Positions 1-7,303 of a stretch of DNA of 15,749 bases are shown here, piece by piece. Position 1 is the stretch's first letter; each line of letters starts with the position of its first letter. This stretch comes from SOIV01 sp964435925. Lineage in GTDB: Bacteria; Acidobacteriota; Aminicenantia; Aminicenantales; Aminicenantaceae. The stretch is taken from NCBI GenBank assembly GCA_964435925.1, contig CAYTBG010000070.1, forward strand, positions 1 to 15,749, given 5' to 3'. The position numbers and the translations under genes were made by a program. The notes beneath the pieces are model-generated. The model was not told where the DNA came from. It made no database searches and saw only the letters and a program-made list of their open reading frames with translations.

Positions 1-52
1 GCATACCCTGTGCCTCGCATCTGCGGCAAACTCGATCCGTGAATAATCCAGG

Positions 53-505
53 CTAGCTAAAGAGAATTTTTTTTCTCGCAATGAAATTCCAGAAAAAAAC
101 AACAAATGTCGAGAATATCTTGGATATCAAATAGTGGTAATGAATGAAATCTGTAAAAAACCAGATGATTACCTCGTTAAGGCCGAGTCCTACAAGGCCA
201 ATAATCGAAAATATCAAAAATTCGGTTCGCTTGCTGGCTAACGCTCTTTTAGGAAAAACCCAGAGAATACTAATGGCATAATTTACTAAAAGGCCCAAGA
301 TAAAAGCAATAGCAGCTGAAATTAAATAATGAATTTTGACAACCTCTGTTAGAAAGATGAGAAAGCCGAAATCCACGCAATAAGCAATTCCACCTACAAA
401 GCCGTACTTGAACAATTGAACAGATGTTTTATTGCTTTTATTGAAAATAAAACTTTTTATGTGTCTATCAACTGAATTTACTATTGCCTTGTTTTTAATG
501 TTCAT
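53..505 (-). CDS. GtrA-family membrane protein
   Basis: A 150-residue protein with a basic N-terminus followed by four hydrophobic segments at about residues 34-55, 58-80, 95-116 and 122-145. It ends in the pattern WNFIARKKILF, which matches the conserved Asn-Phe...Arg-Lys...Phe tail of GtrA/DPMS-like proteins. Members of this family are small four-helix inner-membrane proteins thought to help move or present polyprenyl-phosphate-linked sugars for cell-surface glycan modification; direct biochemistry is limited. It is the last gene of a minus-strand cluster, 63 bases after the FAD oxidoreductase and downstream of a GT-C glycosyltransferase, which supports a glycan role. The ATG at 505 has a GGAAGG-like ribosome site about 15 bases upstream, rather distant. 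Length is typical of the family. The family call is firm; the sugar substrate cannot be read from sequence. Confidence 0.87.
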   Translation of the reverse strand: MNIKNKAIVNSVDRHIKSFIFNKSNKTSVQLFKYGFVGGIAYCVDFGFLIFLTEVVKIHYLISAAIAFILGLLVNYAISILWVFPKRALASKRTEFLIFSIIGLVGLGLNEVIIWFFTDFIHYHYLISKIFSTFVVFFWNFIARKKILFS

Positions 506-568
506 TTTTCTTTGAATTTTTTCCTTCCGGATGTTTTTTAAATAGCATCCGTATTTAAAATATTTACA

Positions 569-1993
569 TTATTTATTGTTTTCAATGACTTCATGGTATT
601 CTTCATCTACGTTTATGTCCCAAATTGAATGCTTTTCGCCCAGGATATTACGGATTGCAAATATTGCACTCAGCATCGAGTGGTCTTGATTATTATATCT
701 ATGAAGCCCATTTCGTCCCATTGTTTGTAAGTTTTCGATTGTTGAAAGGTAGTCTTTGATTATCTCAATTCTTTCTTTGTATCCTTCATCATAAATAGGA
801 TAGGTTTTTGGCGACCTTATGACAAAACCATCGATAATTTGATCTATTGAAGCAAATTTAAGCTTAGCAGCCTCCTTTGTTCCCAATTTGATTAATTCCT
901 TGTCATCTTTTTTCCATATATCATCTGTGTCGAAACAAAAGTATTCCAATCCAAGAGATGTCGTTTGAGAATCAGGAACCATCTCAGGGCTCCAGTTTTT
1001 AAAATTTTGAATACGACCCACTTCAACTTCTGGTGAATGAATGTATATCCAGTTGTCAGGGAAGATGGAAGGCTTGTCGATGACCAACCCTACGGTGAAA
1101 AAGTCCCTGTATTTGAGTGCTTGAGCAGCTTTGAGAACATCATCCGGAGCAGCAGGTTTTATAGACTGAACTAACTCTCTTAAGGGAATCGTGGATAGAA
1201 AATAATCTCCATTTATTTCCTGGGGAGAGCCGTCGCTTTTTACGAGAGCCGATATTATTTTATTGTCTTTTTTGTTGAGTTGAGTCACTTGAGAGTTAAG
1301 TTCGACTTTTCCTCCTTTTTCTCTGACTATTTGTTTAGCCTTATTCCACATCTGTCCAGGGCCTCTCCTTGGGTAGCGAAATTCGTCGATTAGAGTAGTA
1401 ACCCGATCCTTTCCTAAGAATCCGATTGAGTTTAATACAGCTTTTCCCAAAGATAAACCCTTGATTCTCTGAGCTGCCCAATCTGCTTGAATTTCTTTGC
1501 AGGACATTCCCCACACTTTTTCTGTATAGGTCTTGAAGAATATGTTGAATAATTTTTTCCCAAATTTGTTTGAAACCCATTCCTCGAAATTGTTAACGTT
1601 CCTGTAGGGCTTTATCTGGGAATAAATATAGCTTGACATTACCAAAAAAGAGTTAATCAAGCCTATATTCATCAAGGCATTGAACGGCTTAATTGGGTAG
1701 TAAAAAAATTTGTTATTATAATAGATCCTGGATAATCTGGGTCTGACTAAAAAATTATCTCCTAAGATTTCATTCCAGATGATATTGACTTCGTCAAATT
1801 TTGTGAAAAAGCGGTGGCCTCCAACATCGAACAAGTAATCTTTATAGTTGACAGTCTTGGAAATTCCTCCAACCTCCCTGTCTTTTTCAAAAACAACCGG
1901 ACTTAATCCTTTTTTGCATGCTTCATAGGCTGCAGTTAATCCTGCTGGTCCAGCTCCGGATATGATTACATTCATTTTTTGATCTTTTTCCAT
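569..1993 (-). CDS. FAD-dependent oxidoreductase, UDP-galactopyranose mutase / protoporphyrinogen oxidase-like
   Basis: A 474-residue soluble flavoprotein. The N-terminus carries the dinucleotide-binding fold signature ISGAGPAGLTAA (about residues 11-22), ending in a Glu-containing strand VVFEKDREVGG that binds the FAD ribose. The GGHRFFTK motif near residue 58 and the later RIYYNNKFFYYPI segment resemble the substrate-side motifs of UDP-galactopyranose mutase-like and COG1232-type amine oxidase/protoporphyrinogen oxidase-like enzymes. It sits between a GT-C glycosyltransferase (stop codon 9 bases upstream) and gtrA, so a reaction on a nucleotide- or lipid-linked sugar is more likely than haem synthesis, but that is inference. 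The ATG at 1993 lacks a clear ribosome site. A second in-frame ATG at 1975 (Met7), just before the Rossmann strand and preceded by GGAAAAAGA, is an equally good start. No truncation is seen. Confidence 0.8.
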   Translation of the reverse strand: MEKDQKMNVIISGAGPAGLTAAYEACKKGLSPVVFEKDREVGGISKTVNYKDYLFDVGGHRFFTKFDEVNIIWNEILGDNFLVRPRLSRIYYNNKFFYYPIKPFNALMNIGLINSFLVMSSYIYSQIKPYRNVNNFEEWVSNKFGKKLFNIFFKTYTEKVWGMSCKEIQADWAAQRIKGLSLGKAVLNSIGFLGKDRVTTLIDEFRYPRRGPGQMWNKAKQIVREKGGKVELNSQVTQLNKKDNKIISALVKSDGSPQEINGDYFLSTIPLRELVQSIKPAAPDDVLKAAQALKYRDFFTVGLVIDKPSIFPDNWIYIHSPEVEVGRIQNFKNWSPEMVPDSQTTSLGLEYFCFDTDDIWKKDDKELIKLGTKEAAKLKFASIDQIIDGFVIRSPKTYPIYDEGYKERIEIIKDYLSTIENLQTMGRNGLHRYNNQDHSMLSAIFAIRNILGEKHSIWDINVDEEYHEVIENNK

Positions 1994-2002
1994 TTTTTCT
2001 GA

Positions 2003-3952
2003 TTAAAAACCCTTTTCTGGGATTACCTTGAAGAATCTTCCTTTATCGTAATCATGAATCTTTTCTGTGATTATCTTTGCTTCAACCGCTTTTCCTGCTT
2101 TGAAATAGCAAGCAGATAATTGGCTTAGAACTAGATATCTTATTTCTGGATGCTTTTCAATCTGGAGAGCAGCCTCAAAATAAAAGACCGCTTCTTCATA
2201 ATTTCTATTCTTTTTTGAAAATGAACCCAGCTCTATTAGCCTGGAGACGTCTATATCGGAAAAATTGTTCTTTTCATACACATTATCAAGAAAATTCCCA
2301 AAATCTGAGGAATAGACTTTAAAGAATTTTTTGGGATTATTTATCAATTCTATATATTTTTTTCCATTCTTATCTAAAGAAATAGGTTCTCCATATAAAA
2401 TATTGTCTCCATCTTTTTTTAAAGGAATAAGCATACCTTTCTCCAACGTTCCTAAATAAAAGTAGATTTCTCTCTCCGGGAAACATTGAAAAAGTTTAAG
2501 GTTATTCTCGCCTTTATCGTTGACGTAAATGATGTTTCCTTTAAGAAAAGGATCATCATACAGAAATCCCGAGCTCCACCATCCGTTCGGGAAAGATTCA
2601 AAAGGATGGTAGAGTAATTTCATTATAATCAGCGATCGCTCGAGAGGAATCGAGTTTAGAGTGTGGTGAATCCTAGGGGTGACGCCGGCAAAATTATTGG
2701 CAAAACCCTTATAGTACCATTCAGTATCAGAGGGCCAAATCCAGGCGGGAAAACGGATAAAGAATGCGTAAGCTACTAAAATGATCAATACTCCGGTTGT
2801 TATTTTTTTTGCCTTTAATTGATTAAGCTTTCCGAATTTACGAGATACGAGAGCAGGCAGCTCAGTGATTCCGTGTGCGCTGAGCAAAAAGAGAATAGGA
2901 ATTACTTCAAAGAACATCCTTGCTCCGATGAAGACGTGAGTTCCCCAGTAGAAATACCAACCAATCATCATTGAAAAGAATCCTGCCGCGAGAAGCATGA
3001 TTTTTTTTCTGTTTTCCTTGTTTGCTGTTGTTATCCATAAAAGAGGCAAGAGGGCTAGAAAGGAAGAGAGCGGCCATCCAAATAAATATTTGTTCATCGC
3101 TCCCAAGCTTTCGCCGATTCTGAGTGTACCAAGAAAAGGAGTATGAGGAATGCCTGTGTAGCCCGTTCGACCAAAGCCGAGGCTGTGTTCCTCACCATAA
3201 GAGACAAGATATCCCATCCTTAGAGGATGGCCATTGGTCATTTGATTATAAATCAATAAAACAGAGAGGAAAACCAATGTTATTAAGACAAAAACAGTAG
3301 CATTCTTCAGACTTTTCTTAAGATCCCGAATTATTTTCACTGCATAATAAAGCAAAAAAGGCAGCGTTAGCAAAAAAGCATTATAAGGCCTGATGAGAAC
3401 GGCCATCCCCAGGCCCAGTCCAGCAAATAATCCATTTGTGATTGAGGGATTCTTGAGTGAACGGAACACGAAAAGGAGAAAAAATGAAGTGAAGAATAAG
3501 CTACTGGTATGAGACATCATCGTAGATGACATCACTAGGAACCAGATTGATACGGCGCCTAAAACAGAAGCCAGGATACCTACCTTTAAGTTGAAAATTT
3601 CTTTGCCCAGAAAGTAAAAGAGAATGATTGAAAGTGCAGCCAAAAGCGGGTTGATTAGCCATGGTGCTTGGACAAGAAGACCGAGCAAAACGAGAAAAGG
3701 ATAACCTGGAGTGTAGTGACTGTACCATTTGCCATTATTTATCATATGAGGGAAGTCAAAGGATTCTTTAGCACAGGGTGAAGGAACATAAAGCCTTCCT
3801 GATTTAAATATTTTTGCTTGAAATAGATTGTCAATTTCATCATGAACACGGGGAATATGATTGAAAATATAAAAGGAGAATAGATTGGTGAAGATAAAGA
3901 CAAAAAGAGCACTCACGACGACTGGCCAGGGAATGTTCAGCTTTTTTTGCAT
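2003..3952 (-). CDS. GT-C membrane glycosyltransferase (PMT/ArnT-like) with C-terminal TPR-like tail
   Basis: A large polytopic membrane protein. From the ATG at 3952 it has 649 residues. An in-frame TTG at 3991 would add 13 residues but has no ribosome site, whereas AAAGAAA lies a few bases before the ATG. After the first membrane helix comes VHDEIDNLF (Asp38-Glu39), the acidic pair in the first periplasmic loop typical of GT-C enzymes that use polyprenyl-phosphate sugars. About ten further hydrophobic helices follow up to roughly residue 400, then a periplasmic-type soluble domain. The final 80 residues (YEEAVFYFEAALQ..., LSACYFKAGKAVEAKI) look like one to two tetratricopeptide repeats. It probably transfers a sugar from a lipid carrier onto a protein or glycan outside the inner membrane. 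It leads the cluster with the FAD oxidoreductase and gtrA. Acceptor and donor are unknown. Confidence 0.8.
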   Translation of the reverse strand: MQKKLNIPWPVVVSALFVFIFTNLFSFYIFNHIPRVHDEIDNLFQAKIFKSGRLYVPSPCAKESFDFPHMINNGKWYSHYTPGYPFLVLLGLLVQAPWLINPLLAALSIILFYFLGKEIFNLKVGILASVLGAVSIWFLVMSSTMMSHTSSLFFTSFFLLFVFRSLKNPSITNGLFAGLGLGMAVLIRPYNAFLLTLPFLLYYAVKIIRDLKKSLKNATVFVLITLVFLSVLLIYNQMTNGHPLRMGYLVSYGEEHSLGFGRTGYTGIPHTPFLGTLRIGESLGAMNKYLFGWPLSSFLALLPLLWITTANKENRKKIMLLAAGFFSMMIGWYFYWGTHVFIGARMFFEVIPILFLLSAHGITELPALVSRKFGKLNQLKAKKITTGVLIILVAYAFFIRFPAWIWPSDTEWYYKGFANNFAGVTPRIHHTLNSIPLERSLIIMKLLYHPFESFPNGWWSSGFLYDDPFLKGNIIYVNDKGENNLKLFQCFPEREIYFYLGTLEKGMLIPLKKDGDNILYGEPISLDKNGKKYIELINNPKKFFKVYSSDFGNFLDNVYEKNNFSDIDVSRLIELGSFSKKNRNYEEAVFYFEAALQIEKHPEIRYLVLSQLSACYFKAGKAVEAKIITEKIHDYDKGRFFKVIPEKGF

Positions 3953-4086
3953 CGGAAATTTCTTTGTTAGCTTAATTTTATGTTTTTCCAAGCATCAGAA
4001 TAAGATGCAAGTTTTCCAATTTGCTGGGAAGGAAGAAGTAGAGGGAGCTGTTTTTTCATGTTACTGCAGTCGTATTTGCAGGAAAC

Positions 4087-4115
4087 ATTTTGGCAAAAGC
4101 GTAGAGATTGGTCAA
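4087..4115 (-). promoter_or_regulatory. Putative sigma-70 promoter for the glycan cluster
   Basis: On the minus strand TTGACC (4115-4110, 5 of 6 matches to the -35 consensus) is separated by exactly 17 bases from CAAAAT (4092-4087, 4 of 6 matches to the -10). It lies in the gap between queE and the GT-C gene, giving a leader of about 130 bases. The -35 is embedded in an imperfect inverted repeat (4103-4124, arms AGAGATTG and CAAT..CTCT), which could be an operator. Prediction by eye only. Confidence 0.3.
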
Positions 4116-4209
4116 TCGTCTCTTATGATGAATCCTGGGATGATTTTTTTTTACATTTTCTCATCTGAAAGGGTGAGACTAAAATTTTTATTAATCTATC
4201 TTGTTAGTC

Positions 4210-4839
4210 CTATCGTATTCCGTAAATTTTATGAAGTTGCCCGGAAAGCCGCATATTTTTCAGTCCAGCCTTCAAGGACTGCTTTAAAAGTTTTATTCCC
4301 AAAATAATACTCCATTTCCTGTTGGATTGAGGCTGGAGCAAGATAGGGATTTTCTCTGGGAACCACTTTCTCAGACGGCGAATCGATTCAAGATCTAAAT
4401 TTTTTGTTACGATTATCTTCAATTCTTTTGCCTTTTCCCGGTATTCGGGCCGATAGGTGTACCTATCCGGTTTAGGAGATATGGAGTACCAATCAACAGG
4501 TAAAGTGCGGTAGAGAGTGGCATTGGTCTCCACCTGAATTTTCAATCCTTTCTTTTTCAGGGCCTTGGTCAATCCATCAATGTCCTGCAAAAGAGGCTCT
4601 CCCCCTGTGATGCAGATCCACTGGGCTGGGAAGCTCTGCCTTATTTTTCTAACCTCTTCCAGAACCTGATCCACAGAATACTGTTGACCTTCTTCCCAGG
4701 CGTACTTGGTGTCACAGAAGGAACACTTCAGGTTGCAGCCAGAGAGCCGAATGAAGATGGTGGGCTCTCCTTGTCTTAGGCCTTCGCCTTGAACGGAGGG
4801 GAATATTTCAGTTATTTTCAGAATATGTCGCTGAGGCAT
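4210..4839 (-). CDS. queE: 7-carboxy-7-deazaguanine synthase (QueE)
   Basis: A 209-residue radical-SAM enzyme that converts 6-carboxy-5,6,7,8-tetrahydropterin to 7-carboxy-7-deazaguanine, the third step of preQ0/queuosine synthesis. The N-terminus has the family opening EIFPSVQGEG followed by the cluster-binding cysteines C35, C39 and C42 in CNLKCSFCDTKYAW. This CX3CX2C spacing is the usual radical-SAM form. The SAM-contacting ITGGEP lies at about residues 77-82. The C-terminus ends in RLSGQLHKIYGIR, the expected QueE tail, so the gene is complete. Its start overlaps the end of queD by 32 bases, indicating translational coupling. No strong Shine-Dalgarno is visible, but the start is fixed by the conserved N-terminus. 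It is the last gene of the que operon. Confidence 0.95.
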   Translation of the reverse strand: MPQRHILKITEIFPSVQGEGLRQGEPTIFIRLSGCNLKCSFCDTKYAWEEGQQYSVDQVLEEVRKIRQSFPAQWICITGGEPLLQDIDGLTKALKKKGLKIQVETNATLYRTLPVDWYSISPKPDRYTYRPEYREKAKELKIIVTKNLDLESIRRLRKWFPEKIPILLQPQSNRKWSIILGIKLLKQSLKAGLKNMRLSGQLHKIYGIR

Positions 4840-5155
4840 CTTCAGATTCCCACACTGTCACTTTAGCAGCTGGGAAGTGTTTTTTCAATTCGAAAAAAAA
4901 GTGACGAGCCAGGTTTTCTGCCGATGGATTAAAATTATAAACCTCATTGAGAAGAGTATGATCGGGCAGTATTTCAGACAACTTTTGCTTTATTTTGGTA
5001 AAATCTATGCCGATTCCTGTTTTATCAAGCTCTGTGACCTCGATTTCAACCTCTACATAAAAAGTATGACCATGGATTTTTTCGCACTTTCCCTTATACT
5101 CCTTCAAAAAATGCGCAGCCTGAAATTTTTCCCTTACTTTTAATATCCAGCTCAT
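4808..5155 (-). CDS. queD: 6-carboxy-5,6,7,8-tetrahydropterin synthase (QueD)
   Basis: A 115-residue tunnelling-fold (T-fold) enzyme of the 6-pyruvoyl-tetrahydropterin synthase family. It turns 7,8-dihydroneopterin triphosphate, made by GTP cyclohydrolase I, into 6-carboxytetrahydropterin. The zinc ligands are H15 (in FQAAH), H28 and H30 (in CEKIHGH). The catalytic cysteine C24 sits four residues before the first His of HGH, the QueD arrangement. DHTLLNE (65-71) and WESEDASATY near the C-terminus supply the remaining active-site Asp, His and Glu. Length is normal. Its ATG overlaps the queC stop in an ATGA junction, with GGAGGAAGAAGG just upstream as a good ribosome site. The queE start lies inside its 3' end. 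Confidence 0.95.
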   Translation of the reverse strand: MSWILKVREKFQAAHFLKEYKGKCEKIHGHTFYVEVEIEVTELDKTGIGIDFTKIKQKLSEILPDHTLLNEVYNFNPSAENLARHFFFELKKHFPAAKVTVWESEDASATYSENN

Positions 5156-5862
5156 ATTTTTCCTTCTTCCTCCAATCTAAGAATTAATGGGTCTTTAAGT
5201 CCAACTTCTTCCCAGGCTTTTTGTCGTAAGACACAGGAAGAACATTTCTGACAGGGAATCTCTTCTCCACAATAACAGGATATAGCGAAAGAGTAATCAG
5301 CGCCCAAAGAAAGACCTTCCTTTATAATATCTGACTTTTTCATTTTTAAAAAAGGTGCAATGATTTGAATCTTTTCCGGGCTGAGGGATGCTTTTGTTCC
5401 CAGGTTTATAGCTTCCTGCATAGCTTGGACAAATTGCTTTCGAGTATCAGGATAGTTCGGGGAATCTATGACGTTAAAGCCGCAGACAATCTCCTTTATT
5501 CCGACCACTTCAGCCCAAGCTGCGGCCAAAGCTAAGAATATTCCGTTTCTGAACGGAACATATGTTGAGGGCAGACCTTCTTCGATTTCTTCCATCCTTT
5601 CATACTGGGGTAAGGAAAGTTTAGTATCGGTAAGGGAAGAGCCGCCAATCTGCTTGAGGTTCACCCGAAGAATCTTTTGAGGAACACTGAGTTTTTGCGC
5701 CACCTTGCTAGCCATGTCTAACTCGATCCTGTTACGCTGTCCGTAATCAAAAGTCATAGCAAAAATTTTCTCGTAGCGTTCTAGAGCCCAATAGATAGCG
5801 GTTGTTGAATCTATACCTCCAGAAAATAGAACTATGCTTTTTTTCATTTTCGAAGGTTCCAT
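5152..5862 (-). CDS. queC: 7-cyano-7-deazaguanine synthase (QueC)
   Basis: A 236-residue ATP-dependent enzyme of the PP-loop superfamily that converts 7-carboxy-7-deazaguanine and ammonia to preQ0. SGGIDST at residues 14-20 is the PP-loop. FDYGQRNRIE follows at about 38-47, and the substrate-site segment VPFRNGIFLALAAAWAE is clear in mid-protein. Near the C-terminus the zinc site is provided by C196 and/or C198 with C204, C207 and C210 (CQKCSSC), one cysteine more than the usual four. It is first in the queC-queD-queE operon, with a 4-base overlap to queD. A second in-frame ATG (5847, Met6) is a possible start; neither ATG has a strong ribosome site. No queF (preQ0 reductase) is present in this window, so whether the product is queuosine or another deazaguanine cannot be decided here. 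Confidence 0.95.
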   Translation of the reverse strand: MEPSKMKKSIVLFSGGIDSTTAIYWALERYEKIFAMTFDYGQRNRIELDMASKVAQKLSVPQKILRVNLKQIGGSSLTDTKLSLPQYERMEEIEEGLPSTYVPFRNGIFLALAAAWAEVVGIKEIVCGFNVIDSPNYPDTRKQFVQAMQEAINLGTKASLSPEKIQIIAPFLKMKKSDIIKEGLSLGADYSFAISCYCGEEIPCQKCSSCVLRQKAWEEVGLKDPLILRLEEEGKI

Positions 5863-5880
5863 GCCTGATGATAAAAGATA

Positions 5881-5910
5881 AGCTCTTTTTTTTCAAGGAG
5901 CTGACCTTGA
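5881..5910 (-). promoter_or_regulatory. Hairpin/possible pseudoknot in queC leader
   Basis: On the minus strand, 19 bases before the queC ATG, there is a perfect stem TCAAGG / CCTTGA with a six-base loop TCAGCT. A run of A follows, then GAGCT. The loop AGCT can pair with the tail AGCT, giving an H-type pseudoknot outline with an A-rich connector. This layout resembles small preQ1-I aptamers, but the loop is shorter than that class and conserved bases do not line up. Recorded as a candidate structure only. Confidence 0.2.
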
Positions 5911-6022
5911 TAGTAAGTATTTCCAATTCCGTCCCCATTTATTCGCTGCAGCTATTTCCCAAAACCTGTGCCTCAACAATTAGTTATAACGGATTAAAAA
6001 TGTTTCCGACCTGTTTCTGACC

Positions 6023-6051
6023 TTGACAACCTTTTATGGCGATGCTATATG
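6023..6051 (+). promoter_or_regulatory. Putative sigma-70 promoter for the repeat protein
   Basis: A perfect -35 TTGACA (6023-6028) is followed after exactly 17 bases by TATATG (6046-6051, 4 of 6 matches to the -10). It points toward the gene at 6200 and leaves a leader of about 140 bases that contains the strong palindrome at 6073-6095. CTGACCTTGA occurs at 6017-6026 overlapping the -35 and again at 5901-5910, so it might be a shared regulatory word. Prediction by eye. Confidence 0.4.
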
Positions 6052-6072
6052 TCGAGGCTTAGGGCTTCGAAA

Positions 6073-6095
6073 AAAATGGGGCCTGGCCCCATTTT
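6073..6095. repeat. Perfect 23-base palindrome (hairpin, terminator-like on minus strand)
   Basis: Eleven-base arms AAAATGGGGCC and GGCCCCATTTT flank a single central T, giving a very stable GC-rich hairpin. Read on the minus strand it is followed by seven T, the form of an intrinsic terminator. On the plus strand it is followed by TTTTC. It lies between two divergent genes inside the plus-strand leader, so it could act as an attenuator or be the relic of a small palindromic mobile element. CCCCATTT at 5933-5940 is an inverted partner of one arm. Confidence 0.55.
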
Positions 6096-6199
6096 CTGGA
6101 CGTGCTAAAGAAGAATGGAGGAACTCGGGATTCGAAGAGAGATGCTTTAGGATCTTCAACAGGCGAATATAGGGCGCAAATAAAAAGAGTAAGTTATAG

Positions 6200-7039
6200 A
6201 TGGCAGACGAAAGCATAAAAGATAAAAATGCAGAGCTTCCAAAGAAAGCTTACGAGCTTCTTTCCTGGGCCAGCAAAGGAACGGATATTACGGTCAGAGA
6301 TGATCAGCATGAATTTCCTTGGCTTCTGGATTCTGTGAAGCGATGCCGAAAAAATGGCGCTCGATTTCGCCTGATTGACTCAGGCAAGCTCGATTGCTCC
6401 CAGCTTGAGTGGCTAGCAGGAGCGGGAGCAGACCTTTACACCTCGGATGAAGCACGGGCCGAAGCGTCTGAACTGGAGCATGTGAATAGAACCTGCCAGA
6501 AAGGCGGAGCTTTCGTTGCTTATTTCCATTACGGGCCTTTGGAGTCCGAAGAAGAGTCAAGTTCCATTTCTTTTTTTGACCTTAAAGATATGGGAAGAAG
6601 TGGAATCTATTTTTATCTCTCCAACAGGGAAATGAAAAGAGAAATTTCGAAGCTTAATGAATTGGCGCATGCTTGTCGAAAAGGGGGAAGCTGGCTTGTT
6701 TATTATCTTCATGGTTCGTTAGAAAATTCTCTTGAGGAGCTGGCAAGAAATGAAACCTGGATTCACATTACCGATCAGATATTTCAAGAGCCTGAGGATC
6801 CGGCTCTTGTATTGGATAAGGTAAGAGCTGTTGTTTCTGCGGGTGCAAAACTAATTCTTCATGTGGAGAAGGGATTAGACCTCTCTCTGCTTCGCGATGT
6901 TATCAAAACTCAGGCTTTTGTCCTTTTTAAATCTTCCCTCTTTGACTACAGATCTCCTTTTAGAGCCTTGGAAAGGAAGGAAAGGAAACGAAAGCTGGAT
7001 CTCCGTGCTTACTATCTTTATCCGACCTTTCTGCCCTGA
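6200..7039 (+). CDS. Unrecognised protein with four degenerate internal repeats
   Basis: A 279-residue protein that I do not recognise. It has no signal peptide or membrane helix and looks cytoplasmic. It contains about four repeated units of roughly 50-60 residues (about 39-88, 89-147, 148-199 and 200-247). Each has the plan: helix, a small-residue turn, hydrophobic strand, G-x-L turn, acidic helix, hydrophobic strand. The turn motifs are CRKNGA (49-54), CQKGGA (99-104), CRKGGS (159-164) and VSAGAK (212-217). They are followed by YFHYGPLE, YYLHGSLE and HVEKGLDL-type segments in units 2-4. Alternating strand and helix could form a small alpha/beta solenoid or partial barrel. The C-terminus (ERKERKRKLDLR) is strongly basic. 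The ATG at 6200 has only a weak ribosome site. The gene stands alone between the divergent que operon and the V-ATPase operon. No function is proposed. Confidence 0.75.
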   Translation: MADESIKDKNAELPKKAYELLSWASKGTDITVRDDQHEFPWLLDSVKRCRKNGARFRLIDSGKLDCSQLEWLAGAGADLYTSDEARAEASELEHVNRTCQKGGAFVAYFHYGPLESEEESSSISFFDLKDMGRSGIYFYLSNREMKREISKLNELAHACRKGGSWLVYYLHGSLENSLEELARNETWIHITDQIFQEPEDPALVLDKVRAVVSAGAKLILHVEKGLDLSLLRDVIKTQAFVLFKSSLFDYRSPFRALERKERKRKLDLRAYYLYPTFLP

Positions 7040-7063
7040 GGAAACAAATTTCATCTTCCTTCT

Positions 7064-7132
7064 TGCAGGGGCTTGATTCATCAAACCCGCACTTTTGGTC
7101 ATCATTGTAGTGGTTTGATCATCATGCCCACT
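7064..7132 (+). repeat. Two diverged copies of the GGGCTTGA...TCAAGCCC palindromic repeat
   Basis: Copies at 7064-7091 (TGCAGGGGCTTGATTCATCA, then AACCCGCA) and 7106-7132 (TGTAGTGGTTTGATCATCAT, then GCCCACT) match the 28-base unit found intact at 7164-7191 and 15695-15722. They carry substitutions that spoil the palindrome arms, and the second lacks one base. They lie just after the stop of the 279-residue protein, in the same orientation as the intact copies. Confidence 0.7.
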
Positions 7133-7160
7133 TTAAAATCCCGAAGGAGCATGATTCTTC

Positions 7161-7258
7161 TTTTGTAGGGGCTTGATTCATCAAGCCCACCTTACTTAAA
7201 TAAAAAATTTATTTATAGAAATTTAAATGTATGTTTGATGAATCAAATACCTACAAAA
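7161..7258. mobile_element. 98-base MITE-like unit bounded by inverted palindromic repeats
   Basis: The unit starts TTTTGTAGG (7161-7169) and ends in its exact inverse CCTACAAAA (7250-7258). Inside each end is the TTGATTCATCAA core: the left copy is the intact 28-base repeat (7164-7191), the right copy a diverged version on the opposite strand (about 7231-7256). The middle is AT-rich and non-coding. No transposase is encoded, so if mobile it would depend on enzymes elsewhere. It lies between the repeat protein and the V-ATPase promoter. Confidence 0.5.
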
Positions 7259-7303
7259 TATTAATAACAGAGAAGTAAAACCATATCTTTGCCATCTTTT
7301 TTC

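Noticed and set aside
1..52. Possible end of another gene before the gtrA stop
   Set aside because: Only 52 bases, with no recognisable coding or RNA signal.
4141..4209. Terminator after queE
   Set aside because: Only a 5-base stem (TCTCA/TGAGA) followed by A rather than T on the minus strand; not convincing.
3885..4307. Plus-strand open frame of 140 codons across the GT-C/queE gap
   Set aside because: It overlaps both flanking genes antisense, has no family-like content or ribosome site, and is low-complexity hydrophobic.
5747..5938. Minus-strand frame overlapping the queC start
   Set aside because: Out of frame with queC, and its coding would pass through the leader hairpin; no recognisable protein content.
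6115..6150. Eleven-codon ATG frame in the leader of the 279-residue protein
   Set aside because: Weak ribosome site and no conservation evidence; could be chance.
7064..7191. Three repeat copies in a row resembling a mini-CRISPR
   Set aside because: Copies are palindromic and diverged, spacers differ (about 14 and 31 bases), another copy is inverted, and no cas gene is present.
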